64,000 bases of DNA from Colwellia maritima (GCF_022669015.1 NZ_JAKKSL010000003.1:310001-374000); one strand, 5' to 3'; counted from the first letter of the stretch, positions 1 through 10,212 are shown. Made by a program: numbers and translations. The notes: generated by a model not told the origin, from the sequence alone.

Positions 1-654
1 TGTTAGATATTGATGCACATCTCTATTACTCCAATCAATAATAGGGTGTACTTTAAAACGACCACGTAAAATACTAACGACAGGCAAGCCTTGCCTATGC
101 TCAGTTTGCTGACGACGAACCCCTGAAAACCAAGTACCACAATTTAGCTCTGACAAACCACGTTCTAAAGGCTCTACTTTATTTTTATGATTGTATTCTT
201 TGAGTGCTTGCTCGTCTTGTGCCCATTGCTCTCCATACTTAGCTAATTGCCAAGCGGCACTTTCTTTTGCACTATAAACATGTAAGTTTAATTTTAATCG
301 TTCAGTTAACTGCTCAATGAAACGATAAGTTTCTGGAAATAAATGCCCAGTATCGGTTATCAATACCGGAATATTCGCATCAACTTGTGTCATCATGTGC
401 AGCATAACGGCTGATTGAATACCAAAGCTAGACGATAATACGAACTGACTAGGTAAATTTTCCATAGTCCATTCTATGCGTTCAATGGGCGATTGTTGCT
501 CCAAAGATTCATTCCATTGTTCAAGCCAAGGTTTAGGTAAAGAGGCCGGAAAGCGATTTTGAATTGGCGCTTTCTCTTTGTTTAGTAAAGTACCTTCTTG
601 GCTCACTTTAGCTAACTCTCCTGCTTTGCTCAACGTTAAAGCATTATTCATCAT
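1..654 (-). CDS. cysH: Phosphoadenosine phosphosulfate reductase CysH, 3' part outside window
   Basis: Reduces PAPS to sulfite with thioredoxin in assimilatory sulfate reduction. The open frame runs off the left edge, leaving 218 codons of a family of about 245, so the C-terminus with the catalytic cysteine motif is not visible. Seen are the PP-loop-type segment [14 protein letters not shown], the TGHLFPETY motif, [11 protein letters not shown] and [11 protein letters not shown], all typical of CysH. Two adjacent ATG codons (654 and 651) are possible starts; either overlaps the end of cysI by a few bases, implying translational coupling in a cysJ-cysI-cysH operon. Confidence 0.95.
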   Translation of the reverse strand, partial: MMNNALTLSKAGELAKVSQEGTLLNKEKAPIQNRFPASLPKPWLEQWNESLEQQSPIERIEWTMENLPSQFVLSSSFGIQSAVMLHMMTQVDANIPVLITDTGHLFPETYRFIEQLTERLKLNLHVYSAKESAAWQLAKYGEQWAQDEQALKEYNHKNKVEPLERGLSELNCGTWFSGVRRQQTEHRQGLPVVSILRGRFKVHPIIDWSNRDVHQYLT

Positions 655-2389
655 GAAAGTCTCTTACGCTTATTACTACTTCTTTTACAATGCCAAGACG
701 AATAGTAAAATCACCAAACCCCTCGCCTTTATTTCGTTCTGCAGCCCAACGCGCACTTAAGTTATCTATTTCGTTTAAGATGTCTTGCTCGCCTAGGTTT
801 TCTTTATAAAGCTTAGGAATTCTTGTACCCGCTAAGTTGCCACCTAAATGCATGTTGTATTTACCAGGACCTTTACCTACTAAGCCCATTTCTGCCAACA
901 TTGCTCGACCACAGCCATTAGGACAACCTGTAACGCGTAAAATGATAGACTCATCTTTCAAACCATTTTTATCTAGAATTGTTTCAACATCATCAATTAA
1001 CCCAGGTAAATAACGCTCTGCTTCTGCCATTGCTAATGGACACGTAGGCAATGCAACACAAGCCATAGAATCTTTACGTTGTTTGGTTACGGTTGCATCC
1101 ATTAGGCCATATTTAATCGCAATGGCTTCGATTGCAGCTTTCTGCTCAGTAGGTACGCCTGCCACGATCAAGTTTTGATTTGCGGTAATACGGAAATCAC
1201 CTTGATGAATTTTCGCTAATTCAGCCATACCTGTTTTTAATGGCTTATTTGGAAAGTCTTTAACACGGCCATTTTCAATAAATAACGCTAAATAGTGTTT
1301 GCCATCAATACCTTCTGACCAACCAATTCGGTCACCGCGTTCAGTAAATTCATAAGGGCGGCTTTCAGCGAACTTACTTCCTGCACGTTTTTCAACTTCG
1401 GCTTTAAAAACATCAATACCGACGCGATCAAGGGTATATTTTGTTTTCGCATTTTTGCGGTCAACACGATTTCCCCAATCTCGTTGAGTGGTTAATACGG
1501 CCTCTGCAAAAACGAGTGTTTGATCAACAGGTATATAACCAAAATCATCCGCCTTTCTAGGGTAAGTTGCTTTATCACCATGAGTCATCGCTAACCCACC
1601 ACCAACTAACACATTAAACCCGATTAATTTACCGTTTTCTTGAATAGCCACAAAGTTTAAGTCGTTACCATGCACATCAATATCGTTAAGCGGTGGAATA
1701 ACAACCGTGGTTTTAAATTTACGAGGTAGATAAGTACTACCTAAAATAGGCTCTTCTTGCTTAACAGTACTTTCAACCTTGTCAGCATCTAACCATACTT
1801 CAGCATACCCACGCGTTCTAGGCATAAAATGTTCGCTAATTTTCTTTGCCCATTCATATGCTTCTTGATGTACTTCAGACTGATACGGGTTAGCAGTACA
1901 TAACACGTTTCTGTTCATATCTGACGCAGTGCCAATACTATCAATTCCAATACTATTTAAGGCTTTATGAACGGTTTTAATGTTCGGCTTTAAAATACCA
2001 TGATACTGAAATGTTTGACGCGTTGTTAAACGAACACTACCAAACATAGTATGTTCAGTCGCCCATTTATCTACGCCTAACCATTGTTTAGGTGTAATAA
2101 TGCCGCCAGGTAAACGTGCACGAAGCATTAAGGTATGCAACGGCTCTAACTTTTGCTTTGCACGTTCAGCGCGAATATCACGATCATCTTGTTGATACAT
2201 GCCATGAAAACGGATTAATTGGAAATTATCACCTGTCATACCACCTGTGGTTTGATCTTGTAAATCTTTAGCTATCGTTCCACGTAAGAAGTTACTTTCT
2301 GTCTTAAGACGTTCGTTATCATGCAACTTACCTTCAACAATGATAGGACCCGGTGCGATAACTTGTTCAGAATTATTACTTGTGCTCAT
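644..2389 (-). CDS. cysI: Sulfite reductase (NADPH) hemoprotein beta subunit
   Basis: Six-electron reduction of sulfite to sulfide using sirohaem and a 4Fe-4S cluster; partner of CysJ in the cytoplasm. The 581-residue protein has the usual family length. The cluster/sirohaem ligands are visible in the C-terminal half as the [14 protein letters not shown] segment and the TGCPNGCGR motif. Its ATG shares one base with the cysJ stop (TAATG), and its stop lies inside the start region of cysH, so the three genes form a tightly coupled operon. Confidence 0.98.
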   Translation of the reverse strand: MSTSNNSEQVIAPGPIIVEGKLHDNERLKTESNFLRGTIAKDLQDQTTGGMTGDNFQLIRFHGMYQQDDRDIRAERAKQKLEPLHTLMLRARLPGGIITPKQWLGVDKWATEHTMFGSVRLTTRQTFQYHGILKPNIKTVHKALNSIGIDSIGTASDMNRNVLCTANPYQSEVHQEAYEWAKKISEHFMPRTRGYAEVWLDADKVESTVKQEEPILGSTYLPRKFKTTVVIPPLNDIDVHGNDLNFVAIQENGKLIGFNVLVGGGLAMTHGDKATYPRKADDFGYIPVDQTLVFAEAVLTTQRDWGNRVDRKNAKTKYTLDRVGIDVFKAEVEKRAGSKFAESRPYEFTERGDRIGWSEGIDGKHYLALFIENGRVKDFPNKPLKTGMAELAKIHQGDFRITANQNLIVAGVPTEQKAAIEAIAIKYGLMDATVTKQRKDSMACVALPTCPLAMAEAERYLPGLIDDVETILDKNGLKDESIILRVTGCPNGCGRAMLAEMGLVGKGPGKYNMHLGGNLAGTRIPKLYKENLGEQDILNEIDNLSARWAAERNKGEGFGDFTIRLGIVKEVVISVRDFHDE

Positions 2390-4228
2390 TAATAAACATC
2401 CTTCTGATAACGCTTAGCGTTACGTAAATCTTTTAAATACTCTTGTGCTTGCTCTGCTGATAACTTGCCTTCAGTGGCAATAATATCTATCAATGTTGCT
2501 TCTACATCTTTTGCCATGCGACTCATATCACCACAGACATACACATGAGCACCACGCTCTAACCAACTAAACACTTCAGCTGAATTTTCTTTTAACCTGT
2601 CTTGTACATATATTTTTTCAGCTTGATCTCTTGAGAAAGCTAAGTCTAGTCGAGTTAACAAACCTGATTTAAGGTAAGCTTGCCACTCAACTTGATAGAG
2701 AAAATCTTGGGTGAAGGTTTGATCACCAAAAAATACCCAATTATCGCCGGTTGCTTCGTCGGCTTCACGCTGTTGCATAAAAGCTCTAAACGGAGCAATA
2801 CCTGTACCCGGACCAATCATAATGACAGGGGTATCATTATTTACGGGTAGACGGAAGTTGTCATTATGTTCAATAAACACTTTAACCGCTTGTCCTTCTT
2901 CAAGACGATGCGCTAAATAACTTGATGCACCACCAAAACGTTGCTGACCATCAACTTCATAACTCACAACACCTAAGGTTAAGTGAACTTCTTCTTCCAC
3001 TTCAGCTTGTGCAGAAGCAATAGAATACAAACGAGGCGTTATTTTACGTAGTGCATCAACGAAAGGTTGTGCTTCAACCGCTGCCGGAGCTTGCTTTATA
3101 ATATCAATAATTTGATGATTAGCTGCAAACTCACGGCTAGCATTTTTGTCTGAAGCAATCTTAACTAGATTTTCATTACCTGACTGATTTGCCCAAAATT
3201 CAATAAACGTCGGTGCCGTTTGTGTAATTTCTAATTGGCTAATCAAGGCATCTTTTAAATTGAATGTTTGTTGCTCTCCATTTACTTTTAATGAGATGTC
3301 TTCATCACCTGTAAAATTAAGTGTGCTCAGTAATTCCTCGGCTAAAACCACATCATTTTCAAACCATACCCCCAAGGCATCGCCTGCTTGATATGTAAGG
3401 CCAGAATCACCAAGGTCTATTTCTATATGACGTACATCTTTTGCTGAATCTCTACCCGTAATTTTTTGACTCACAGAGAATTCAGCCGTTAATGGATTTT
3501 GTTTAGTATACTGACTTACCTCTGAACCATTACTAGTAACAGGTAAATCAATCACAGTAGCCATTCCGGCATCTTGTTGAGTTAACTCATCTTTTAATGC
3601 CTTAACCATTGACTCAGTCCGGCTTAATGTTTCACTGTCATAGTCAAGGTCACAATCAATACGTGGAGCAATCTGTTTTGCACCTAACGCTTTTAAGCGC
3701 TCATCAAAATCTTTACCTGTTTGACAGAAAAACTCATAACTGCTGTCACCTAAAGCTAATACGCTATAACTTAATTCAGGTAGCTTAGGCGCTTTTTTAC
3801 TGAATAAAAACTCATGGAATATAAGCGCATCATCTGGTGGCTCGCCTTCGCCATTCGTACTGGAAACTATCAATAAATGTGTTTCTGATTTTAATGATTT
3901 TACTTTATAGTCAGCAACATTTTTAAAATTGACTGTAATGCCTGCTGCTTTAGCACTTTGCTCTAATTGCTTTGCAACACCTTTCGCATTACCTGTTTGT
4001 GATGCATATAAAATGGTTAATGTTTTAGCAACTACGGCCATAGGTGCAGTAGATATAGGAACACTTTGCCCTGATTCACTTTTTGCCGCAAGATAACCAC
4101 TTGCCCACGCAAGTTGCAACGACGAATAGCTTGAGGTTATTTGCTGTAATAAACCAAGTTTGGTTTGCGTCAAGTGAACTTGACGATGTATTTGAAGTTT
4201 GCTGTAAAGATAGCTGCTCTTGTGGCAT
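2389..4228 (-). CDS. cysJ: Sulfite reductase (NADPH) flavoprotein alpha subunit, frameshifted near its start
   Basis: Passes electrons from NADPH through FAD and FMN to CysI. An N-terminal flavodoxin domain ([13 protein letters not shown]), an FAD domain (RLYSIASA) and an NADPH domain ([13 protein letters not shown]) occur in order, ending in KRYQKDVY. The uninterrupted frame begins only at a TTG at 4173 without a ribosome site. An ATG at 4228 preceded by AGGTG opens a different frame that reads [10 protein letters not shown], and one extra A near 4157-4164 would join it to give the LDANQLGLLQQ segment expected from CysJ relatives (LNPEQLARLQA in E. coli). I therefore start the gene at 4228 and treat the break as an indel. 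Confidence 0.9.
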
Positions 4229-4429
4229 AAGAATATTCACCTATAACAATGTATGGGTAAAGGATAGACAAAAACTAATAAAGCTAAAAAGAATAGATAG
4301 CTGTTTATTATTCTAAAAAGGTATATAAAGATAAGTAGCCATCAAAAATTAACCTTAGACAATCGTAAATTATCCCGCTATGTTAATAAAAATAAGTACT
4401 TATAGTAGGATAATAGGAATAACACCTTT

Positions 4430-5074
4430 GTGAACATTATTAACCCATTCAAAATACTTTTTTCACCGCTGCATTTATTTATTCTCCTTGGTGTTATGTA
4501 TTGTGCTACATCTCATAGTTTTGAGAAGAAAACTGTCTATAAATATGTATCTGCCAGTAATGTTACTTCTTTTTCTGACATTGAACCTATCGGCCGTAAC
4601 TTTAAAAAGATTGTTGTGGACTGCTACGCCTGTAAAATTAATTCAACTGTCGACTGGTATAGAACTAAATTATATTTATCAGAATTTAGACAATACATTA
4701 GTCAAGCGGCGTTACTTCATAGTGTAGACCCTGCGTTCGTTCGAGCAATCATTCATGCAGAATCTCATTTTGATAGAAAAGCTATTTCCAAACAAGGCGC
4801 ACAAGGTTTAATGCAATTAATGCCAGATACAGCACAATCATTAGGCGTTAAAAATGCCTTTATAGCCAAAGAGAATATTAATGGTGGTGTAAAACATTTA
4901 GCCCACCTATTTAAGAAATATCACGGGAACAAAAAATTAGTAGCCGCTGCATATAATGCGGGTGAAGGTGCGGTAAAGAAGTATGGTGGTATCCCTCCTT
5001 TCACAGAAACAAAGGTTTACATAGAGCGAGTTGATATTTTACATAGACGCTATCAACGCGCTATAAAAATATAA
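4430..5074 (+). CDS. Periplasmic lytic transglycosylase, SLT (MltC/Slt70-like) domain
   Basis: Cleaves peptidoglycan glycan strands. The 214-residue protein starts at GTG, carries an N-terminal hydrophobic export segment (about residues 8-30), then a lysozyme-like SLT domain. The diagnostic elements are AIIHAESHFDRKAIS with the catalytic glutamate, GAQGLMQLMPDTA and AAYNAGEGAV. It is divergent from cysJ and followed immediately by a terminator-like hairpin, so it is probably monocistronic. The short linker between signal and domain resembles small Shewanella/Colwellia transglycosylases; the precise subfamily is not assigned. Confidence 0.9.
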   Translation: MNIINPFKILFSPLHLFILLGVMYCATSHSFEKKTVYKYVSASNVTSFSDIEPIGRNFKKIVVDCYACKINSTVDWYRTKLYLSEFRQYISQAALLHSVDPAFVRAIIHAESHFDRKAISKQGAQGLMQLMPDTAQSLGVKNAFIAKENINGGVKHLAHLFKKYHGNKKLVAAAYNAGEGAVKKYGGIPPFTETKVYIERVDILHRRYQRAIKI

Positions 5075-5104
5075 ATCCCAGAGAAACAAGTTCACTGGGA
5101 TTTT
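5073..5104 (+). terminator. Hairpin with short T run after the transglycosylase gene
   Basis: AAATCCCAG and CTGGGATTT form a 9-bp stem around a 13-base loop, followed by TTTT. It begins at the stop codon of the transglycosylase gene. The T run is short, so efficiency is uncertain. Confidence 0.5.
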
Positions 5105-5162
5105 ACCATATATGGTATTATTTAATGGTGTGCTCTTTAATTATTAGGCTTAAAGCGTACCT

Positions 5163-5951
5163 TTAAAAATGCACGATTGTACCCACAAAAACACCATCAA
5201 AGGTTAAATCAGAATACAAATCATCTAAGTCGTTTAATTCTAACTTCATTGAGCGATATCCAAGCATTACATTTAAATCAACCGCTAAATTGTCAAGCAC
5301 TTCATAGCTTACACCTACTTGATAATCGTATAGTGTTTGATCGTCGTAAGAAGCAAAATTACCCTCTGCAAAAACATTAAAGCCAGTAAATGGCAAACCA
5401 ACAATAGTTGATACATATAACATAGGTACAATACCTGAGCCGCCTAACTCACTGGTAATTGTGTTTTGTCCCCCCTCTTCAGTATCTGAACTATAGATGC
5501 TTGATGCACTAATATGTGTATCTATATCGCGGGCTGTTAAGCCAAAATCAATAGTAAGCAAGTCATTATCAAAGAGTTCATAATAGAAGGTGTAATCTAT
5601 ATAACTTAGATCAAATACGGCATCAACATGTGCATTAACATCGTAGGTTTGTCCGCCAAACGTAAACTGGCTTTGAAGATCAGTATTACCTTTTGTATCT
5701 AAGGTCGTTGATGCTATTTTCAAGTTTGGAATCAAAGGAATTGGATGCTCAAGTGCAATAAAATAATTACTTTGTGTTTTATCTTTAAATGAAAAACTTG
5801 TTTGATCTTCTGCAAGCTCTCCTTCGCCAAAAGAACCATCAGCCTGATTAGCCCAAATTTGTCCACCAATATAAAGCCCTAATAACGTATCTGCTTGCGA
5901 ATTAGTACTGAGTACTGCCGCTAAGCTTGTTATTATGATTGCCTTTTTCAT
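5163..5951 (-). CDS. Outer-membrane beta-barrel protein, TIGR04219-like
   Basis: A 262-residue exported protein with signal peptide MKKAIIITSLAAVLSTNSQA followed by LLGLYIGGQIW and many alternating beta strands, ending in aromatic VGTIVHF as outer-membrane barrels do. The overall pattern (short strands, IDYTFYYELFDND, VGVSYEVLDNLAVDLNVMLGYR) matches the family described as TIGR04219 outer-membrane proteins; no biochemical role is known to me. It lies 5 bp downstream of the DUF2333 gene and is probably cotranscribed with it. Confidence 0.8.
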   Translation of the reverse strand: MKKAIIITSLAAVLSTNSQADTLLGLYIGGQIWANQADGSFGEGELAEDQTSFSFKDKTQSNYFIALEHPIPLIPNLKIASTTLDTKGNTDLQSQFTFGGQTYDVNAHVDAVFDLSYIDYTFYYELFDNDLLTIDFGLTARDIDTHISASSIYSSDTEEGGQNTITSELGGSGIVPMLYVSTIVGLPFTGFNVFAEGNFASYDDQTLYDYQVGVSYEVLDNLAVDLNVMLGYRSMKLELNDLDDLYSDLTFDGVFVGTIVHF

Positions 5952-5956
5952 TCTCG

Positions 5957-6958
5957 TTACCCTTTTCTTAATAATTCATTTAAATCAATTAATGCTGCAT
6001 TAGCGCGCGAAATATAGTTAGCCATGACTAAAGAATGATTAGCTAACACACCAAAACCGTCACCATTTAACACCATTGGGCTCCATAGTGTTTCTTGGCT
6101 AGCTTCTAATTCGCGAATGATTTGTTGCAGGCTAATAGTCGCATTTTTATTTTTTAACACACTGTCAAAGTCAATTTCTACGGCCTTTAAAAAGTGTAAT
6201 AACGCCCATGCTGCGCCACGAGACTCATAAAACACATCATCGAGTTTCCACCAACTTGTTCTTACTTGTGAATGAGACCCTTCGTTTGTTGATTGCCTTG
6301 CTTCACTGTCTCCTGCTAAATCAGTATTAATTTTATCTTTACCTACGCTCGCACTTAGTTTTTGAGAGTAACTACCTAACCGTTTTTGAATCTCATCTAA
6401 ATACGACGTTAAATTATCAGCTCTCGCATAAAATTGAGCACTATCATTTTTAACGTTACTAATACCAACTAATGCATTTCTATAGAGGTATAAACTATCG
6501 ATCGCCTTTCTATATTCAGATTCAGCACTTGGCATAGCCCAACTTCTATTATCAATATTAAATTTGGGTTGAGCTTTTTGAATATGTATGTTTTCTAATG
6601 ATTGCGATTGTGAGCGACTAAAGTCTTTTCTCAAGACTAACGCCATATCTCGCACCATTTCTAATACCCCAAACTCCCAAGCCGGCATATTATCTAAAAA
6701 TACACCTGGCGGTAGTGCATCGTTAGAGATATACCCCCCGGGTTTATCAAGAATACTTGAAGCGACTTTTATTAACGTTGTGGTAGTGGTATACCCCACA
6801 ACCGGTGATACATTGTCGGCCGCTGCTGCTGCAACAACTTCTTCTTTAACATCAAACGACGCAACATCGAAGCTCCAATAAACGCCAACCAAATAGAAAA
6901 GTAAAAAAACACTGGCGACAGTAAAGCCAACAGTTTTCGCTGAGAAATTCATTCGCAT
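5957..6958 (-). CDS. DUF2333 family inner-membrane-anchored protein
   Basis: A 333-residue protein with one N-terminal membrane helix (about residues 8-28) and a large periplasmic part. The segments GGYISNDALPPGVFLDNMPAWEFG and ESRGAAWALLHFLKAVEIDF are hallmark conserved stretches of the DUF2333 family of proteobacteria; the function is not established. An Ala-rich stretch follows the membrane helix. It sits between the outer-membrane protein gene and the copper chaperone gene with gaps of 5 and 9 bp, so the three probably form one transcript. Confidence 0.85.
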   Translation of the reverse strand: MRMNFSAKTVGFTVASVFLLFYLVGVYWSFDVASFDVKEEVVAAAAADNVSPVVGYTTTTTLIKVASSILDKPGGYISNDALPPGVFLDNMPAWEFGVLEMVRDMALVLRKDFSRSQSQSLENIHIQKAQPKFNIDNRSWAMPSAESEYRKAIDSLYLYRNALVGISNVKNDSAQFYARADNLTSYLDEIQKRLGSYSQKLSASVGKDKINTDLAGDSEARQSTNEGSHSQVRTSWWKLDDVFYESRGAAWALLHFLKAVEIDFDSVLKNKNATISLQQIIRELEASQETLWSPMVLNGDGFGVLANHSLVMANYISRANAALIDLNELLRKG

Positions 6959-6967
6959 AGTTTGCTC

Positions 6968-7474
6968 CTAGTGATGATGAACATGCGTTTTTGACACAGT
7001 TTTCTGTGCTGCTTGTTCTTGAGTCGGACTATAAACAGGCATTTGCATCGTCACAGACACATTATCAGAAAAATTTAAAGTTATCTCAACCTCTTGCTGA
7101 GATTTTAGGGGATTTTTAACATCAAATAACATTAGATGAAAACCTGAGGGCTGAAGCTTAACACGTGCGTTAGGTTCAATCACAATAGAATCTACTTTAC
7201 GCATGCGCATCATACCATCAATCATTGAGTGTTGGTGAATTTCGATTCTAGGAGATACATCACTATGAGCACTCAGTAATGTAACTGCTTTCTCTCCTTT
7301 ATTTTCAATATCCATATAAGAGGAAGAGTGAACAGTGCCTGGGATGGTTGCACGAACATAGGCATGCTCAATTAATAGCATTGAGTTTGGCTTTTCAGCC
7401 ATTGGATTTGCTTTTCCAAAAAAGCTTATAAAAACACATGGTAATACTATACAAAAAAAATATATCTGCTTCAT
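6968..7474 (-). CDS. PCu(A)C family periplasmic copper chaperone
   Basis: Binds Cu(I) in the periplasm and typically supplies the CuA site of cytochrome oxidase. The 168-residue protein has an N-terminal export signal and the family core: AYVRATIPGTVHSSSYMDIEN, a histidine/methionine-rich stretch (IHQHSMIDGMMRMRKV) and PSGFHLMLFDVK, which supply the H/M copper ligands. A C-terminal His-rich tail (HVHHH) may add a second metal site. It is the first of three closely spaced minus-strand envelope genes. A copper role is family knowledge; the link to its DUF2333 neighbour is only positional. Confidence 0.92.
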   Translation of the reverse strand: MKQIYFFCIVLPCVFISFFGKANPMAEKPNSMLLIEHAYVRATIPGTVHSSSYMDIENKGEKAVTLLSAHSDVSPRIEIHQHSMIDGMMRMRKVDSIVIEPNARVKLQPSGFHLMLFDVKNPLKSQQEVEITLNFSDNVSVTMQMPVYSPTQEQAAQKTVSKTHVHHH

Positions 7475-7646
7475 TTTATGCTACACATCCCTTTAAATAA
7501 TTGATGAAGTTAAATTAGCCTTAGCTCGTTTTTTTAACTGGTTTTTGAGTTTTATTGTTCATTTTTTCTTGGTTAAGGCTATTTCTTCATCTTCTAATAT
7601 ATCATCTTGACAATTTATTCGTGCGATAATTTATACATTTGAAATT

Positions 7647-8003
7647 TTAGTGCTGCCTAGCTCGATTATATTGTATTTCTGACTTATTTCTAGTGACTAA
7701 CCAAATAATTAAAGCAATTAATAAAACAGGCCAAAAAATACCAATGGCTACCATAACTATGGAGCCTGCAATTAATAAAGCAATAAAAATCAATGAACCA
7801 AAAACACTTAACACTATCGCTAATGCAATGAGTACAAGAATAACAGTGGCTACTGCTGATACGCCTACCGCTTTTAACGGCTCAATTAATTGACCATCCA
7901 TATAAACGTCTATGTCAAGAAACTCCAAAAAACTAGTACCTAAAACATACGTAAGAAATAGCGTTGCAAATATTGCTAATAGTAAAGATTTAAAAAATGT
8001 CAT
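7647..8003 (-). CDS. Small polytopic membrane protein of the psp cluster
   Basis: About 118 residues with a helix near the start (SLLLAIFATLFLTYVLG), a short polar stretch (DIDVYMDGQLIEPLK) and a long hydrophobic region able to form two further helices, then a basic tail. I do not recognise the family. I prefer the ATG at 8003 because GGGAGGG lies 5 bases upstream; ATGs at 8006 and 8018 are alternatives. It follows pspC by 30 bp on the same strand, so it is likely translated from the psp transcript and may be a membrane partner of PspC. Confidence 0.75.
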   Translation of the reverse strand: MTFFKSLLLAIFATLFLTYVLGTSFLEFLDIDVYMDGQLIEPLKAVGVSAVATVILVLIALAIVLSVFGSLIFIALLIAGSIVMVAIGIFWPVLLIALIIWLVTRNKSEIQYNRARQH

Positions 8004-8034
8004 CATACCCTCCCACATTTAACCGTATTAATTC

Positions 8035-8265
8035 TTATCTGCGTCGACTATCTGGCAATAACATACTGGCAACGACATAAGCAACCGCAGTTGCAACGGG
8101 AAGCATAATTAGAGCACCTATTGCCGCAATTCTCACAACGACACGTGGAAGATCAAAGTGTTTGGCAATCCCGCCGCACACACCCGATACTTTTTTATGG
8201 TCGCAATCTCTAGACAAACTTCTGCTTATACTTGGGCTCGCCGAATATTCTCTTTCATATTTCAT
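8035..8265 (-). CDS. pspC: PspC domain protein
   Basis: Inner-membrane component of the phage-shock envelope stress response, known to bind PspA or sense damage with PspB in enterobacteria. The 76-residue protein has a polar N-terminus and the classic PspC signature VSGVCGGIAKHFDLPRVVVR followed by one hydrophobic helix (IAAIGALIMLPVATAVAYVVASML). It is shorter than E. coli PspC (about 119 residues), lacking the long C-terminal periplasmic part. No pspB is present between it and pspA; the gap of about 137 bp contains no plausible gene. Confidence 0.92.
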   Translation of the reverse strand: MKYEREYSASPSISRSLSRDCDHKKVSGVCGGIAKHFDLPRVVVRIAAIGALIMLPVATAVAYVVASMLLPDSRRR

Positions 8266-8402
8266 ACTATTTTCCTTCTCAATGTTGCTTGTATTCCAGG
8301 GAAAGTGGAATATGATTCAAATTTACCTCCCCTGCTTTCCCCAATTACGCACTTTTTCTGAACAAACCATTTTCTACGTAGGTTGTGCAGGCAAGTTACC
8401 AT

Positions 8403-9077
8403 TTAAGCCGCTGCTAATTTCTGCCTAATTTGCGCTATTTCTTTTTCTATTGCGTCATTTTTTTCTAATTCATCAAATTGTGAATTCAAGCTTTCATCTG
8501 CTGAATTTGTTTGTACTAAATCATATGCTTCAACTTGTGCTTCAATGTTATCTATTTTTTGTTGGTATCGTTCAAACTTACTCATTGCTTCTTCAATATT
8601 GTACAGCGCAGACTTTTCTCGAATTTTTAACCTCACTTGAGCTGATTCTTGGCGGAGTGTATATGCCTCTTGACGACGTCGTGCTTCTGACAGTTTAGTT
8701 TGTAAACGAGACGCATCATCTTGCACTTGCGCTAAAAATTCGGCTAATTGCTCGCTTTCATTTTCAAGTTGCTTTAGTTCATTTTGATATTTATGTTTTT
8801 GAGTTAATGCAGATTTCGCAAGATCTTCTCTTGTTTTCGTCAGGGCTAATTCAGCTTTACTTTGCCAGTGTTCAATACTCGCCTGCACCGACGCTATGTT
8901 ACGATCCTGTGATTTTTGCTCTGCAATATTTTTCGCTGCTGTTGCTCGAACCTCAACTAACGTTTCTTCCATTTCTTGAATGATCAAACGTATCATTTTT
9001 TCTGGTTGCTCTGCTTTGTCTAGCAAGCTATTTAAATTTGCGTTAATAATGTCACTAAAACGTGTAAATAATCCCAT
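8403..9077 (-). CDS. pspA: Phage shock protein A (PspA/Vipp1/IM30 family)
   Basis: Peripheral membrane ESCRT-III-like protein that stabilises damaged inner membrane and in enterobacteria inhibits PspF. The 224-residue protein is of family length, begins MGLFTRFSDIINANLNSLLD with the amphipathic N-terminal helix, and continues as a long coiled coil (KAEQPEKMIRLIIQEMEETL onwards). It is preceded 41 bp upstream by a small exported protein gene and followed by pspC, all on the minus strand. Confidence 0.96.
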   Translation of the reverse strand: MGLFTRFSDIINANLNSLLDKAEQPEKMIRLIIQEMEETLVEVRATAAKNIAEQKSQDRNIASVQASIEHWQSKAELALTKTREDLAKSALTQKHKYQNELKQLENESEQLAEFLAQVQDDASRLQTKLSEARRRQEAYTLRQESAQVRLKIREKSALYNIEEAMSKFERYQQKIDNIEAQVEAYDLVQTNSADESLNSQFDELEKNDAIEKEIAQIRQKLAAA

Positions 9078-9118
9078 GAGTTTTCTCCTACTATTTCAAT
9101 AATTGTTTATTCAGTGGT

Positions 9119-9436
9119 TTAATTAGCTTCCGGTTGCGTTGCTTGCTCAGATTCATTAGTTTCTGATTCCGATCTGCTCTCAGTAAAAAATGCTAAAGAC
9201 TCTATAATCGACTCATCAAAAGTAAAGTTAGCATTAAGGCGATTAATTTCTTCAGATATTGACTGTTGTAATTGCAACGTAAAGTCTCCTATAACCTGTT
9301 GTCCTTGTGCTATTACCATCTCACTTATTGAATTTTCAATAAGTGACGAATCAGCTGCTTTGGCATTGACACTAAAAGCAGCTCCTAATGTAATAACTAA
9401 TGCCACGGTAATTGCGCTACGATTAAAATGTTTCAT
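9119..9436 (-). CDS. Small exported protein leading the psp cluster, unknown family
   Basis: 105 residues: a clear Sec signal (hydrophobic ITVALVITLGAAFSVNA, cut likely after AKA), then a mostly helical polar region with Gln/Ser/Glu-rich composition and an acidic tail (ESRSESETNESEQATQPEAN). I do not recognise the family. It is the first gene of the psp cluster, 41 bp before pspA and about 100 bp after a candidate sigma-54 promoter, so it is probably induced with PspA and could be a periplasmic stress component. Function is inference from context only. Confidence 0.8.
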   Translation of the reverse strand: MKHFNRSAITVALVITLGAAFSVNAKAADSSLIENSISEMVIAQGQQVIGDFTLQLQQSISEEINRLNANFTFDESIIESLAFFTESRSESETNESEQATQPEAN

Positions 9437-9531
9437 GTTGAAATTCCTTCTTTAAATTGTAAAAAATATTGGTTAAATCATTAACAACATCACGTTGTTA
9501 TTGTGTGTATTTGAACACTTATGACTACTAT

Positions 9532-9547
9532 TACAAATGTCATGCCA
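9532..9547 (-). promoter_or_regulatory. Candidate sigma-54 promoter of the psp cluster
   Basis: On the minus strand TGGCAT, five bases, then TTGTA reads as a -24/-12 element (consensus TGGCAC-N5-TTGCW) with one mismatch in each half. Position is about 95-110 bp upstream of the first psp gene. The psp operons of enterobacteria are sigma-54/PspF dependent, which supports the call, but no pspF is visible in the window. Confidence 0.45.
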
Positions 9548-10104
9548 ACAGAATAAAAAAACACAACAAATTGATTTAAAACAATTAATTTCAAACTAAC
9601 AAAAACACACCTAATACAGACATAATATGTCAAACAAAAATTTAGTTAAATTGACCATGCCAATAGTAAATTTGACCAATGTATATTACTGCCTAAATTT
9701 AAACTCACATTAGTTTAAAGTTTAGACATTCGTTAGAGGTAACCTCTAGCCACAATGCTTACGTAATTCAAGATATAAAAATTAAACATTAACTTTCAAT
9801 AAATTAAAGATTGCAAACTTCTTAAGCCGAATTGAGATCAATTAAACTAGTATAAAAATAGCTGCTATAAGTAGATTGAAAAGTCGAACTCAGATTAACT
9901 AAACCAACTTTAATTAATTCATGATAGTGATTTGATAGTTGATGGTTGTTTGGTGGTTATGGTTATGGTTAAGGTGATAATTTCAAGTAATATCGCTTCA
10001 GGCAATGGAACAAAATTGATGCGAAATTTGTCTCTATGATTAGTTAAATCATATAACTAAAGGAGATTTACACTTTATTCTATGTTCACTAAATTGAATA
10101 GTTG
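9548..10104. other. AT-rich stretch without recognisable genes
   Basis: No reading frame of coding character and no RNA gene recognised. It contains two degenerate copies of the terminal repeat described at 10691-10902 (about 9821-9840 and 9880-9897), and an imperfect FNR-like half-site pair near 9571. It probably holds promoter elements for the psp cluster. Confidence 0.4.
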
Positions 10105-10212
10105 CTAGTTTTGCCCCTGTTTTTGTGCAAAGAAACTCACCAGTAAAGACAAAGCAAATATTGAAAAAACGGGTACCATCATTAAAACGAGTAAAGAAGT
10201 TGGCGTTAACAT
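10105..10212 (-). CDS. 35-residue hydrophobic small protein
   Basis: ATG at 10212 preceded by AAAGGA eight to nine bases upstream opens a 36-codon frame ending in TAG. The product starts MLTPTSLLVLMM, has a single membrane helix of about 22 residues, and ends in a polar tail AQKQGQN, which is the shape of regulatory single-pass small membrane proteins. It is otherwise alone in a gene-poor region. No family recognised; ribosome-site quality and composition are the only support. Confidence 0.5.
   Translation of the reverse strand: MLTPTSLLVLMMVPVFSIFALSLLVSFFAQKQGQN

Noticed and set aside
9571..9584. FNR-type box in the psp upstream region (TTGATTTAAAACAA)
   Set aside because: One mismatch in a very AT-rich stretch, with no other support.
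9821..9897. A third full MITE-like copy
   Set aside because: Only two degenerate right-end-like sequences in the same orientation about 60 bp apart; the conserved core is missing.
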